Positions 11,800 to 23,612 of a DNA stretch of 64,000 nucleotides are shown here, piece by piece. A program made the translations under genes and the position numbers. Origin of the DNA: Jaltomata sinuosa (lineage: Eukaryota; Streptophyta; Magnoliopsida; Solanales; Solanaceae); assembly GCA_003996215.1 (NCBI GenBank), contig QJPP01000831.1, forward strand, positions 62,001-126,000, in the 5' to 3' direction. Below the pieces are notes generated by a model that saw only the letters and a program-made list of their open reading frames with translations, did no database searches and was not told the origin of the DNA. Each line of letters starts with the position of its first letter. Position 1 is the first letter of the stretch.

Positions 11800-12990
11800 C
11801 TTAAGACAAGTTTGACAGCGGTCGGTGTCGAGGCTTATGTGCCTGTTGCTTCAGTACTTCCGTTAGCGCCAGGACTTTAGAGCAAGAGTTTATCGCATCA
11901 AATAAGGGGTGTGGGACCAGCCCAACCTTTGATTGGATTCATAACTACTCCAATTCTTCAAGACACTATGGCTAGGACTCTGAGTCCTTCAGTGGGTGTT
12001 TTGGTACCTGGTTCTTCAAGCGGTGCTTTAGCTAGGGTTGAGCTACTAGTTTTTCAACAGGGTTGTCTATTATTATTGAGTTTGAGGCTTGATTTCATGA
12101 GATGGTTAGGCGTATTGGTAGGACTATGCCTTCAGAGTTTGATAGGGTTCAAAGCTTTGTTAGGGGTTTGATGTTACCACTCCGTCTGGCGATCGAGCAC
12201 TTGGTTACAATTGGGACTACCTTCCTTTAGGTAGTGGATCAAGCTTGGGCTATCAAGGGTTTGTACCATGAGGCTATGGAGGTGGTGCTAAGAAGCATCA
12301 TCGCTCAGATAGTTTTTGAGGTTCTCAAACTTGAGGTAGGGGGATCTTCACCAGAGATATGTTCCATTGCTTCTTATCTACCCAGCTAGTTTTAGTTGAT
12401 CCACAAGTTTCAGAGGGTGTTGGTGTAGGACATGTTGAGCTTAGTGGACATGGTATGGGCCAGATTCTCTGAGATTTGCTTTCAGGTTGTGTAGGCTGTG
12501 GTAGCCGGTCAGGTTCAATGAGATTTCCTAGCTCGCATGTATTCAGTGGAATTTGCTTTTAATGCGGTAGGCGTAGGCATTTTATTAGGGATTGTCCCAT
12601 GATTCCACCTTACAGTCAGCAGGGTCAGTAGAAGTTATCTCTCAGGGCTTTAGTGCCATTAACTAGAGGTGGAGTGCAGGGTACTAGGGGTGGTCCCCAT
12701 ATTTTTAGAGGTGGTTTTCGTTCGAGTGGTTCAGGTAAAGGTTGTTGTCAGTGTGGTGAGCGTGGGTCTCTTGCTAGAAATTACCTCACGATTGCGTATC
12801 CCGATTAGCCTGGTTGTTATGATTGTGAAGTGCTTGGTCACTTTTTTAGAGATTCTCCCCAACGAGGGATGGTTGAGCCTTCAAATTTGACTACTCAGTC
12901 CAGAGTTAGACCCTATTAGTTTGATGCCCCTCTTGGTGGGCCCGAGGTAGAAGTTTCTGATATCGTTGCTCCAGGTTAGGCTTTTGCTAT
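11800..12990 (+). pseudogene. Gag remnant with three zinc-knuckle relics (family A, plus-strand copy)
   Basis: The copy is more decayed than its counterpart at 2200-3156. The expected ATG after the acceptor-like CCTTCTCAG (about 11805) has changed. A readable part at 11911-12050 (GPAQPLIGFITTPILQDTM) matches the other copy. Downstream, relics of CCHC knuckles occur near 12560-12600 (GRRRHFIRDCP), near 12740-12785 (CCQCGERGSLARN) and near 12810-12860 (CYDCEVLGHFFRD), each with one or more lost zinc ligands. Several stops and frame changes prevent translation as one protein. Nothing after about 12990 resembles a protease. Confidence 0.7.
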
Positions 12991-15351
12991 CTTTGGCTTG
13001 TGATAGTCCTGCTCGCATTGCGATTCTATCCCTTCTGTCATTTATTTGCTTATATGCCTACTTGCTACTTGTTTAGTTGTTTGGCTACCTGAGTTATAGT
13101 GTTTATGCATTGTTTTCGTGGTAGTTTATTCCTTAGTAGTGGATGGGGGGTGAGTTATCCTTGTGAGGTGTTTTACCTAGAGTTGTAGCTCGTGGGTAGT
13201 TCTTGTTAGTCTGTTTCTGGTTGGGTTTGTTTCCTGTTTCGCTGTGGCTCTAGACTTGTGTTGAGTCTTTTCTTTTTAAGTGATCCTAGATGGTAGTTGC
13301 CTAGGCTGTTAGTTAGCATTGCTAGACTATTTTGTGTTGGTTTGGTGTTACCGGTGGTTGTGCCAGAGTTTGAGCTTTTGTCTTAAGTTGGGAGGTGTCG
13401 GCTCTGCTAGCGTGGTTTGATTGGTTTGGTTTTCTTGGGTGTTTAGAATCGACCCTCTTTTTGTTTAGTTGGTTTAGGAGGTTGACAAGTATGTGGGTTA
13501 TTCCCATAGTTTCCTTTAGTTTCTTGCCCGTTTGGGTTGGGTTATTGTTTTCCCTAGTTCTAGTTGGAATGAATTTCGATCGTAGTTCTCTGGATGAGCT
13601 TTTGATTTTGGCATTATAATTGGGTTTTGGCTTTTGAATTTCTGACTAAGTGTTGATAGTAGCCTCGTGGCTGAGTTGTATTCAAGCATATTGGGTGAGT
13701 CAGGCATCTGACCTATTTTCTCCTACCTTGTTGAGTTTTGACAAGTAAGTATGGGAGCTAGGGAAATGGCTCCAGATTCTTATTCGAGAAGGGATTTGTA
13801 AGGTTCAGTATACGCTAAGAAAGGGTTTGGTTTAGCTGAAAAAGGAGAGAGATGACTCTTTGTTTGTGCTGGTGTGTTTTAGTAGTTGACTAAGGTGATG
13901 ACTGAGAGATTGCTTTGGGTTGTGGGTTGGTGACTTGGTTCGACTGACTATAAATTGTAGTGGCTTTTCCTTTGAGCGGTTTGGGGTTCACTAGCATATA
14001 CGGATTGGATGACTTGTTATTAAAAGCCTGATTGGCTTTGGTTCTTATGGGTTGATTGGCAGTATTCGGGTTTGACAAAGGCTCTAGTTGGCAATTTTAA
14101 AGTTGGGTTTCAGAATTGTGGGCTAGCAAAGTACTCTGGATGGTTCATGGCTGGTTTGTATGCTGATACGGTAGAGCGGTTGATTCAAACCAAAGGGGTG
14201 AGTTGAGGGTATATGTAGAAATTCTATATCTATATGGCAACTTTGAGCACCAGGCACCTCTTCCTTTTGACTTTGGGGTGTTTTAACTTGATATTCGTAC
14301 CATGGTGGACTTTCTCCGGAGGTGAAATTAGTAAGGCAATTTCAAATCCGAATGGCGTCTGAGTATTGGGAGTAGCAGCAGTACTTCTTAGAGTTTGGAG
14401 CTTAGTGATAGTTACAGACTTTAAGGTAGGCTTGCCACACTCCTTGCAGGGTCTTGGTTTTGGTTTGGGTCTATCGGGCAGGTTGCCCTGGTTCATTTGC
14501 TTCCAGTTGATTCAGACTTGGCACAGTTCAGCAAGGTTGGTTTCATTCTATAGTTTGGAAGTTTCTTCGTCAACACATGGTATTCATACATGCCTTTCCT
14601 AACTTGGATGTGCAAGCTTCAGTCGGGCTCAGATGGGTTGTTCAGTTGGGTTTAGTTAGCGAGTTTGATGTTCACAAAAGAGTTTGTTGGTTGGCTGATG
14701 GTCAGTCGGGGCAGGTAACTCCAGTTTTGTCGATATCCTATGGGTTGTTATCTTGGATGTCAAAGGCTAGTAGACTATGGCTTGGCTTGGGTAGAGTCTG
14801 AACAAAAAGGGTGACTTCATCCATGGTAGAGAGTATAAGTGAAGATTGTGGATCTCCGGTGTGTTAGTTGATGCTTCGAGGGTGGTTTGAGTGTTTGACT
14901 TGTATGCAACTTCCTGTTTATGGTGCAAAAGGGATTCAATTCAGAATAAAAGAGCGTTGCGGGTCAGCGGGTTCATGAGTTATAGTTTTGGGTTGATGGC
15001 TTTTCTGGTAAACTTGGTTGTGGTTTTGATGATTCGAGTTTTGTGTATTGAACACCTTGATTCTCTAGTTTCAGTGTTGTGTCGATGCCTTCCGATCAAG
15101 ATTCTCGAGGTTCAGTTTGGGTTGGCAGACCCTTGGTGTTTTGAAGTTTGAATTGGATTCTGACTTGGCTAGTAAGGAGTTCAGGCTTGGTTGCCTTCCT
15201 TGGTTCTGTTCTATTGGGTGCCATCCGGTCGAGGAGGCTACCCAGGTTGTCCGAGAGAGTAGTGCAAGCTTTGTATCCGTTGCTCTTTTAATCTCTAGTC
15301 TTTCCTTCTTTCCTGACTTTCGGGGATGAAAGTCTTTTTAGTAGTGGATGA
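12991..15351 (+). other. Noncoding internal region of the family A element, ending in a PPT-like tract
   Basis: G/T-rich DNA with no recognisable protein coding. Much of it is shared with the inverted copy at 1-2200. The last bases before the 3' LTR, gtagtggatga (15341-15351), sit where the polypurine tract should be. Short ORFs here carry no domain signal. Confidence 0.6.
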
Positions 15352-18300
15352 TGTAATAACCCTTCCGGTCATTTACACATTTTTACCTTTCTTGTATCAT
15401 TAGAGCTTGCCTGTAGTGGCCCCAAGTCATTTATGGCTTGCTGGGACCGGTAGTTCGGTTCCCGGGCTATTTGTTTGGTCTTTTTGGTCCTTCCTTGTTT
15501 TAGAGCTTTAGGCTTTTGAAATTATTGACTTCAGTCAACATTCTTGGTAAACATGCTCAAAATCGAATTCCGACAGTTCCATTAGCTCCAGAGCGTGGAC
15601 TTTGGTCTAGCGGGACCTTTGGTCAGGATTCGGGAGCCTTTCAGCTTGGAATTATCTCTTATTCTGTGTTTTCAGGCCATTTAGGCTTGCTTGGTTTAGT
15701 TTGGTCAACATTTGGAGAAGACGGCCTCAGATAGAAATTCTGTCAGCTACGTTAGCTCTGGAATTCCAAGTTTGTGTTAGTCAGTTGGTTGGTTCGGGTC
15801 CCGGGTGAGCCGAGCTCATTTTGGATGTTTGGTTAGCGTTAGCTACTGTTAACTTGGGTCAACATTCCTCTGAGACGACCTCGTATGGAAGTTTCATCGA
15901 TACCGTTGAGTCCAGAATGCCATTTTCACTCTAATAGCACGATTGGTTTTTGAGTATCGAGTCCCGATTATGTTCGAAATGCCCCGTAGAAGTTTTTGTA
16001 TGTTGCTGTTTTTTCTGCTTTTGGTGGCCTTTTGTGCGATCGTGCTCCTGTAGCGCAATAGCGCTGGTCTGTGATTTTCCCTTCAGCATGATCGCGCTCC
16101 TGTAGCGCGATACCGCTAGTCTGGGATCTTTCCTTCAGCGCGATCGCGCTGACCGGCGACCAACAACTATATAATTCTTTGGCCTTCATTTTTTCCGCTT
16201 GTTTCTCATACTTTTGCCAACTCTAAACTCCAACTTCTCCCACCAAATTGCTCCCACCAGTCCTAAAGCTTGGAGAATCTATCAAATTACTGGGAAATCT
16301 TATTTCCTCGTGGTTGGGTAAATTCTTCTTCCCCAAAATTTGTTTCTTCTCCATTGTTGCTACCACCATTTTTGTTGATTATTAAATCTTGGAATTACTT
16401 GTAGTAACTGCCCTCTTGAGCTTTGCATGATCTTGGATTCAGAGTTTCTCACCTCCTTAGCTTGTCTTCTCATTGTGGTAAGTATCTTTTAACTAATTTC
16501 CAAATTTATTCCTTGAAATTCCTTCTTTAATCTTCTCTTGAGCAGGCTGTTTTGGAGCCCCAATCGTGGTCTGTTTCCGCTCAAATTTTGAGCATGTGCT
16601 CCCAGGATGGTAAGGAACACTTTGGTGTTTTTCATTTCTGGTTTTGGGTTACGGGGCCCACGAGCCCATTTATGACCCGAATTTCAACCCAACTATTTCT
16701 ATAGCATTATGGGTATCGTTAGACTGGTATTAATGTATATATTATTATATTGATAGTGATTTCACAATTTGGAGCTTCCCAGAGACGTTTGAGCCTGGAC
16801 GACGCCATCCTCTCAGCTATTTACCGGACGATAAGTAGGCTATGGCTTTTCCTACCTAGACTCTACGTATATAGGCTATAAATTCATTAATTAGTATCCT
16901 TGGGTGGGTTATTTTAGGTTGGTACCCCAGACCGTGCCCATATTTTCTGTGCATTTATTTCATACGTTGATTTTAGTATTCGTGCAATATTGTATATTAC
17001 CCTTGTGGTTCCGTGTGGCCTTGTATTGACTCTGGAACATAGGTGGTGGGTTATTTGAGAATGTTCGTGAGTCCCGAACATAGAGATATCCTTCTAGGTT
17101 GGTTATTATCTGTGGTAGAGCTGTTGAGCCTGTGCAGCGCTGGTAGGAATTATTTGTGAGCCGTTGGGCTAACCTATTGTTTGCGAGCATATCATTCATG
17201 AAAGGGTTTTCTGCATGTTTTACTACAGATTTGGCTTTAGGCCTACTATACATGGTTTTCTAAACTTGCATGGCCCCGAGGGCCCATTTTCGGTAAAAGA
17301 ATTATGAAATAGGTTTGAAATTGGTTTTTATGAAACCTCTCAGATTAGGGAGGATATTACAATGACTTTATCACTGGTTTCCATTCTGACACTAGGTTTG
17401 GCTGGGCCGTAGCACTAGATATTATTTTCTAAGAATTTAGACTCGGATACGTGCCGGGCACCCTGTTTAAGGATTTTGACACTTGATTACTAATTTAGAA
17501 CCGAAAACACTCTGGCCCCCTTTACATCGGGTTTTTACTACTGGTTTTTGGAAAGGAAAGGAAAAGTACTGCTTTTATGCATTTGTTGATGAGCCAAATG
17601 TTAAATTCCTAGCGCCCCAATACATTTATTTCGGGTTTAATTTTGTGCACTTGTTGATAAGCTCGATGGTCGATTCTGGGTGCCCCAATGCATTTTTTCT
17701 CAGGTTTTACCTTTATGCATTTGTTAATAAGCCAGATGTTAAATTCCTGGTGCCCTGATACATTTATTTCGAGTTTACTTTTGTGCACTTGTTGATAAGC
17801 TCGATAGTCGATTCCGGGCGCCCCAATGCATTTTCTCGGGTTTTACCTTTATGCATTTGTTGATGAGCTAGATGTTAAATTCGTGGCACCCTGATGTACC
17901 GAACACCGGGTTTTTACTTTTATACATTGTGCATCACATCATCCTTCGTTGCATTTCATTCTGTTGGTGTGTTCTTGGATGGGTTGGTTGTCTGTATTGA
18001 TTGTGTTATTATCCAAGGGTTGTACTTGTGAGGTGGATTCCTCTTTATGCTTACCTTGAAGTTGGATTTGTAATGTGAATTTCTTATGTGTGTTGGTTCC
18101 TTCTTGAATATGTTAAACTTCTTTCCTTCTTTTCCTTTTTACTTGAGTTACCGGTATACCACCATTTTCTCAACTCTCTCTCTTACCGGTGTGATTTTGT
18201 GTATAATTGTCTTCTGTGGCTAGCATGGTGTGCTTATAACTCTTGGTTGTCTATTCTCCGTGTTAGTTCCTTTTGCTTTATCTATTGCTTTGGTGACTAC

Positions 18301-18840
18301 TTTCTTGCTATATGTTACTTACTATTTTTATATTTTATATGCGCTAAGTCGGCAAATGATGCCTACTGAGTACCTGTTGTCTTGGTGTTCATACTTCACT
18401 TCTACATCTTTTTGGTGCAGATATTAGTTGAGCTTTCGCCGTTGATCGCATTGGAGACTCGTGCAGCTTTTAGACATTCGAGACTAGGGTGAGCTCCTGG
18501 CGGTCGGGGATTGACCATATCTCATCTTTTATACTGTTACTCCTTGTATATTCGGAGACAATTGTACTTATCATTTTGTTACTTCTAGCACTTGTATTCT
18601 ATTTAGAAGCTTCTGTACTGTCGATACCAAGTCTTGGGGTTGGTGTAGTTTTATTTTGTGTATATATTTGGGTTACTGCTTTCGCTTTGTCTATCTTTAT
18701 ATTCTGCTTCCGCTTATTTCTATTTATTGTGCGTATTGGTTAGGTAGTAGCCCATCACTAATCATTCCGGGCTACATGAATTGGTTTTCCTACTGAGGGA
18801 TTGTAGGTGCCATCACGACCTGAGAAATTGGGTCGTGACA
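15352..18840 (+). repeat. 3' LTR of the family A element
   Basis: Collinear with the LTR at 8116-11589: TGTAATAACCC start, CG-rich cassette about 16021-16163, TATATAAT 16168-16175, a five-unit 68-bp array about 17560-17890, TCGTGACA end at 18840. It keeps a stretch near 15433-15490 that is missing from the 5' LTR. Confidence 0.85.
17560..17890 (+). repeat. 68-bp tandem array in the 3' LTR (five units)
   Basis: Units start at about 17588, 17656, 17726, 17794 and 17862. Unit number and the two-variant alternation equal those of the 5' LTR. Confidence 0.85.
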
Positions 18841-20496
18841 GCAAGATATGCGGCAGTACTATAGGATGTACTGAGTATATGAGATATACAAAATCTGAAG
18901 TAAACATGTCATACATACTTTAAAACTGAAATCATGCTATGATTGTAAAAGCTGGAATGCGAAGGACTCAATGCAATAACATAGGCATAAATATACTTGA
19001 AAACCATAAGTAATAATAGAACTTCTAAAATTTGAAAGCAAAGAATCAATGCATTTAAATAACTGAAACTGTTTCTGTGGGAGGTTCTCTAACTGACATA
19101 GACCATGTGAGCTACATAGAATCCGATGTATCCACCACATCGAATGGACCCAATAAACCTTGCCAGGGTATAAAGGCATAACTAGTGTGATCACGGTGTT
19201 TGATGCCCACAGAGGGGACTTAAAGAACCTACGGTGGCACATAGTTCTGGGATATATATGGGGTACGCTCACCCAATCTAACTCGGTGCTCAATACTACT
19301 CCCAAAACATACTTATAGCTCAGCTTATACTTGTGACATTTCTAATGACAAATCTGTTTGAAAAGCATACGGGTACATCTAATACCATGCAATTCACATA
19401 GCTTAGGTAGACATATCTAGATGCCAAACCTTTCATAAAACATAGAGACATATCTGATGTCATATAATTCATACTTCAGAATCTATAAAACTTAGCATAG
19501 CCATAATTCAAAACATACTTTTCTTTCTAAATTCATGACTTGAAGAATTAGGCATGCACTTTCATAAATACATAAGGCCATGTTATCTAAACATGCCAAT
19601 TTTTACTTGAAATCATGCAATTCAATGGAATCATGATAGAAATCATCTTTAATGCATGGGCTTTTGAAATTCAATTAAGGAACCTCAAATAAATCATAGA
19701 TAAGTAATGAGAAACCATGAATTGAATCTTTAAAACTGAACCAATAAGCTTTCCCCAAATTGGGTAAGAAGCCAAATTTCACAATTTCATAAATCAAAGT
19801 AAAAACCATGAGTTTTGGGCATAAAGGTGAAAGGAATCCCTTATTGAATACCCACATACCTTATTGAAGCTTGATTGATCTGAGAAGAACAGAAATGGAG
19901 GCTTGAACTTGGAGCTTGAGACTTGGAGAAGAGGAACTCTTTCTTCTTTTGGAATAGAATGACTTAGAATAAAAAGATCTTAGGCCATTAAGGGGTAAAA
20001 CCCTACTAAAAGTGGTCAAAATGACCTCACTTAGGAGTTAAAGAATAGGGGAAAAGACCAAAATACTCCTGACTTAAAATAAAAAGCTGCAAGAAAATTA
20101 GCGCCTCATGGGCTGCCTGACGGGCGTCGTACCCACGATGGTCCTTCGACCAAGGCATCTGAGGGAAGGTATGAAATTCCGGGGCACTGGAGGGTTCTGA
20201 TGACGTGGTCCCACGAGCCATCATAACTACGACGCTCGTGGCATAGCCCGTCAGGGTCCTAGAAAGTTGGGGCCAATCTGCTGGAAGATCCCGACGATGG
20301 GTTCCCACAGGCCATTGCACCAGCGACGCCTGTCGTGAACACCCATCGGGTGGAGGGGAGTTGGCTCCTTAGCCACTAGTTGGTTGTCACGACGCATCCC
20401 ACAGCCCGTCGCGACACCGACGCCCGTGGTGATCAATAGCTGCAGAAAGTTCTGGATTCTGAGTTTGACAGTTGATTCGAATTCCGGGGTGTTATA
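18841..20496 (-). repeat. Right-hand portion of the family B solo LTR
   Basis: Collinear with 50921-52568. It contains the cccacataccttattgaag segment (minus-strand donor-like GTATGT at 19859-19854). It also has a CG-rich block (about 20095-20440) with words such as CGACGCTCGTGG and GACGGGCGTCG. These differ from the CCACGACTCGTGG words of the 50513-59669 element although the flanks match. Confidence 0.8.
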
Positions 20497-20501
20497 GGTA
20501 A

Positions 20502-20834
20502 TACTTGGTTAGCTAGTAATTTGATGTAATTGGCAGGAGGTAATTATATTCTCCAATTCCCAGGGGGGAGCTGTGAATTGCTGGTAATACATGGTGTTAT
20601 TACAAGTTTACTTTTTAATTTATTCATTTATTTTATTTTTTTTATTTATATTTTATTTCTATTATTTTAAATTCTTTTTTATTTTTATTATTCTAATATA
20701 ATTAAAAATATTTTTTTTATTTTACTTTATTTTTATTTTATTTTATTACTTCTTATTTCTCAACCTTTACTTCTTGTGATTCCATGCAATTATTTGTATT
20801 ATTTATTTATTTTTTGTTTATTTTATTAATTAAG
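20502..20834. other. AT-rich interior of the TIR element
   Basis: T-rich DNA with long runs of ttattttatttt and no coding signal; the RTE LINE follows. Confidence 0.5.
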
Positions 20835-21771
20835 GACATGTACGAGGGTCCAAGACTCGCGTTAGAACTGTGGGAGGAGATTCAGAGCACTTTCCCGTGT
20901 TGATGGGGTTGCACCAGGGATCGACTCTTAGCCCTTTTCTATTTGCCTTGGTAATGGATGTATTGACGCGGAAAATACAAGGTGAGGTGCCATGGTGTAT
21001 GTTATTTGCGAATGATGTAGTTTTGGTTGTCGAGACTCGTGGAGGAGTTAATGCTAAGTTGGAGGTTTGGAGACAGACCCTCGAGTCTAAAGAGTTTAGG
21101 TTGAGTAGGACCAAGACTGAATATATGGAGTGCAAGTTCAGTGAGGCGACTCATGAAATGACGTAGAAGTGAAGCTGGATACACAGGGCATCCAAAAGAG
21201 AGAGAGTTTCAAGTATCTTGGGTCTATTATCCAGGAAAATGGAGAGATTGATGAGGATGTCACTCACCGTATTGGTGTTGGGTGGATGAAATGGAGGCTC
21301 GCATCTGGAGTCCTGTGTGATAAGAAGGTGCCTACTAAACTTAAAGGTAAGTTCTATAGAGTGGTGGTTCAACCAGCTTTGTTGTATGGAGTAGAGTGTT
21401 AGCCAGTTAAGAACTCTCATATTCAAAAGATGAAGGTGGCGGAGATGAGGATGTTGCGATGGATGTGTGGGTTTACTAGGAGAGATAGGATTAGGAATGA
21501 GAATATTCGAGATAAGGTGGGTGTGGCATCGGTGGAAGATAAGATGCGGGAAGCGAGGTTGAGATGGTTCGTACATGTGAGGAGGAGAGGCACGGATGCC
21601 CCAGTGCGAAGGTGTGAGAGGTTGGCTATAGATGGTTTCAGGAGAGGAAGAGGTAGACCAAAGAAGTATTGGGGAGAGGTGATTCGACAGGACATGACGC
21701 AGTTGCAGCTTACCGAGGACATGACCCTAGATAAGAAGGTGTGGAGGACGCGAATTTGGGTAGAAGGGTAG
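20835..21771 (+). pseudogene. RTE reverse transcriptase C-terminal remnant
   Basis: Residues such as GLHQGSTLSPFLFALVMDV (near 20906-20965) and KTEYMECKFSE mark the RT of the RTE clade. The catalytic FADD box reads FAND (about 21006), which removes one metal-binding Asp. A frameshift lies near 21165. The downstream reading (21169-21402 and 21430-21771) is in one frame with a single stop at 21400-21402, probably from a Trp codon. The C-terminal part (RWFVHVRRR, RRGRGRPKKYW) is the usual RTE tail. Confidence 0.85.
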
Positions 21772-22150
21772 TAGGTAGAAGTGTGTGTATGCTAGTAGGT
21801 AAGAGTGTTTTTCCTTGTTGTCTCGACTAGTAATCGTAGGGCCACACTTGTAGTTTCTTGTTCTTGGATTCCTCGTAGTATTATTTTATGGCAGTGCTCC
21901 GTTTCTATCTGTTGTTTGTTACTACATATTACTACCTATTGTCTCTTGTATTTTATCGTGTATTTTTATCCTGTATCTTTATTGCGTCCTTTTTAGCCTA
22001 TTTTTAGACAATTTTTGTCTTGAGCCGGGGGTCTATCGGAAATAGCCTCTCTACCTCACCTCTGAGGTAGAGGTACAAACTGCGTACACTCTACTCTCCC
22101 CAGACCCCACGTTGTGGAAATACACTGGGTATGTTGTTGTTGTTGTTATT
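20835..22150 (+). mobile_element. 5'-truncated RTE-clade LINE
   Basis: The element begins inside the RT domain (GACATGTACGAGGG at 20835). It ends with the RTE tail 'gtacactctactctccccagacccc' in part, then 'ggaaatacactgggtatg' and a short (TTG)n run near 22130-22148 instead of poly(A). This 3' tail type is shared with the tobacco TS SINE family (known biology). 5' truncation is normal for LINE insertions. I could not fix target duplications in the AT-rich flanks. Confidence 0.85.
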
Positions 22151-22901
22151 TTTTCATTTAGCATAATTGTGTTAGTATTCTAATTTTTAAATTAAAGTAG
22201 AATTTATTTTTGAATAAGGTTATAAACTTATGTTTTTATTTTATTTTGAATTATATTTATATACGTTATGTTAAAATTTGACATAAGAGTATTATGTTAA
22301 CTTTTTTTATTTTGAATTTCGAACTTATATTATATTTTCTGTTTCAATTTATTTGTTTTAGTAGTATTAACTTGATATTTCACATTGCAAGCCATTTATT
22401 TTTTAGTTAGAATTATAGACTATCTTTTTGTCAAATGTTTTAATAATTTTATGGCATTATATTTATAATATTAATCTCTTTGTTAAACATGCATTCCATG
22501 ATGTTCTAAAAAGCCATGTACTTTTAGTTTTTATGATTAGTTTAATTAAAATATAATAATTTAAAAATATGTATTTTTTTATAATATTAGTTAAGAACAT
22601 ATATTTATTAATTAATATATTTTCAAAAGACAATATATATCTTACATACATAATTTAGTATTATTTATAAAGGCCTTTATTAGTCAAATATTATTTTTTA
22701 ATTTTTAATTTTTGATAATTAACTTTATTTTAAAAATTTAATATAACCATGTGATTACACTTGTGCAACCAAACAGTACACTTGTAATTACACTGTAATT
22801 ATATTGTGGCAAACAAACAAGTCATCATGATTACTAGGTTGATAATTACTACCCTAGTAATTACACCAATTTCAATTAACAGGTGGCTTTCCAAGCAGAC
22901 C
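22151..22901. other. AT-rich right interior and right TIR of the PIF/Harbinger-like element
   Basis: AT-rich, noncoding. The last 50 bases mirror 7625-7675. Further words such as cttgtaattacactgtaatta (near 22780) mirror the left interior. Confidence 0.55.
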
Positions 22902-22904
22902 TTA

Positions 22905-23609
22905 AGGTTCAAGAAGTGTTGAATGCGACATTTATTGCTTGGCCCCTTATTATTTATACCACCGCCCTTGAGCGGAGTAAAAAAATTAATGCAAAATTAG
23001 GAGTGCAATTTATAAGTTCTAAGTAGAAGGAAAAGTGGTAAACTTGATTGCGTCGTGCCTAACATTTAATTAGGCTCTTATTGGGAGGCAACCCAATTTG
23101 TAAGTGTAGTTTTTTATTTTTATTTTTATAGTATTATGTTTTTGATTATTTTTGTTTTTGCAGATTAGGAAAAGTTTGAGTACTCAAAATTTGAAGCTAA
23201 GGAGCATGGTTTGGCATAAGTGTGGGATCGCGTAATCCTTGATGAAATTTGAAGAAACATGTTGTTAACAAGTCCCTAGAGGGCCTCAGGGAGTATCTCT
23301 CACCTTTCTTCTTCATCTTATTCTATAAATTGCTTTGGGGATAAAGCATGATTTTAAATGTGGGGTGAGAATTCTTCCTATATTTGTGGGTCTAAGGGTG
23401 AGTATGCCATATGATTTTATTTGAGAAAAAAATACAAAATAAATTTATATAGAGAAAAATACAAAAAAAAAGATTATTATTATTTTTTTATTTTAATTTT
23501 TAATCGGTATATCTCATCCACCCCTTTGATTTTTCTTATTGCCTTGATTCTTTTCCGAGGAAGGGCTCGTTGAACTGGATAATTTTTTTTATTTTTTAGA
23601 GTAATTTTT
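22905..23609 (+). other. Noncoding 3' region of the old Athila-like remnant
   Basis: Continues the debris interrupted at 7621. It contains the stem-loop TTGGGAGGCAACCCAA (23081-23096), which in Athila-type elements follows the end of the coding part, and a 'tgtggggtgag' purine block near 23360. No protein-coding signal. The same motif follows the protease of the other Athila-like element at 48221. Confidence 0.5.
23081..23096 (+). other. Conserved stem-loop motif of Athila-type elements
   Basis: TTGGGAGGCAACCCAA is a perfect inverted repeat with five-base arms, preceded by 'cgtcgtgcctaacatttaa'. Function is unknown to me. Confidence 0.6.
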
Positions 23610-23612
23610 TTT

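Larger units (their letters stand above)
8116..18840 (+). mobile_element. Complete family A Gypsy element, pol-less (LARD-like)
   Basis: Two long LTRs (8116-11589, 3474 bases; 15352-18840, 3489 bases) flank only 3.76 kb of internal DNA. Both LTRs begin TGTAAT and end TCGTGACA. Flanks GCAGG (8111-8115) and GCAAG (18841-18845) are the target duplication with one change. Removing the element rejoins the family B solo LTR exactly (compare aggatgcagcgcaag near 50907). The internal region has an iMet primer site, a gag remnant with zinc knuckles and a long noncoding part, but no protease, RT, RNase H or integrase. The LTRs differ by many substitutions and a roughly 50-base indel near 8200, so the insertion is old. 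Confidence 0.85.
7703..20496 (-). mobile_element. Solo LTR of family B, split by a family A element
   Basis: The segment starts tgtcacgccccgag at 7703 and ends gtgttata at 20496, with perfect 5-bp duplications GGTAA at 7698-7702 and 20497-20501. Without the nested insertion it is 413 plus 1656 bases, the length of the family B LTRs at 50513-52568 and 57621-59669, to which it is collinear. No internal family B sequence is present, so this is a solo LTR left by LTR-LTR recombination. The terminal CA has become TA. It contains a CG-rich cassette at about 20095-20440 and a donor-like GTATGT (minus strand, 19859-19854). Confidence 0.85.
7625..22901. mobile_element. PIF/Harbinger-like non-autonomous TIR element, split by later insertions
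   Basis: The left terminus GGGCATGTTTGAAAAGCCACC and the inverted right terminus GGTCTGCTTGGAAAGCCACC match over most of about 50 bases, continuing with 'attgg...gtgtaatta' on both sides. They are flanked by TTA at 7622-7624 and 22902-22904, the duplication size and sequence typical of PIF/Harbinger. No transposase is visible, so the element is non-autonomous. Its own DNA is 7625-7702 plus 20502-20834 plus about 22151-22901 (roughly 1.2 kb); the rest is nested LTR and LINE sequence. Interior inverted 'gtaattacac' words suggest further foldback structure. Confidence 0.7.
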
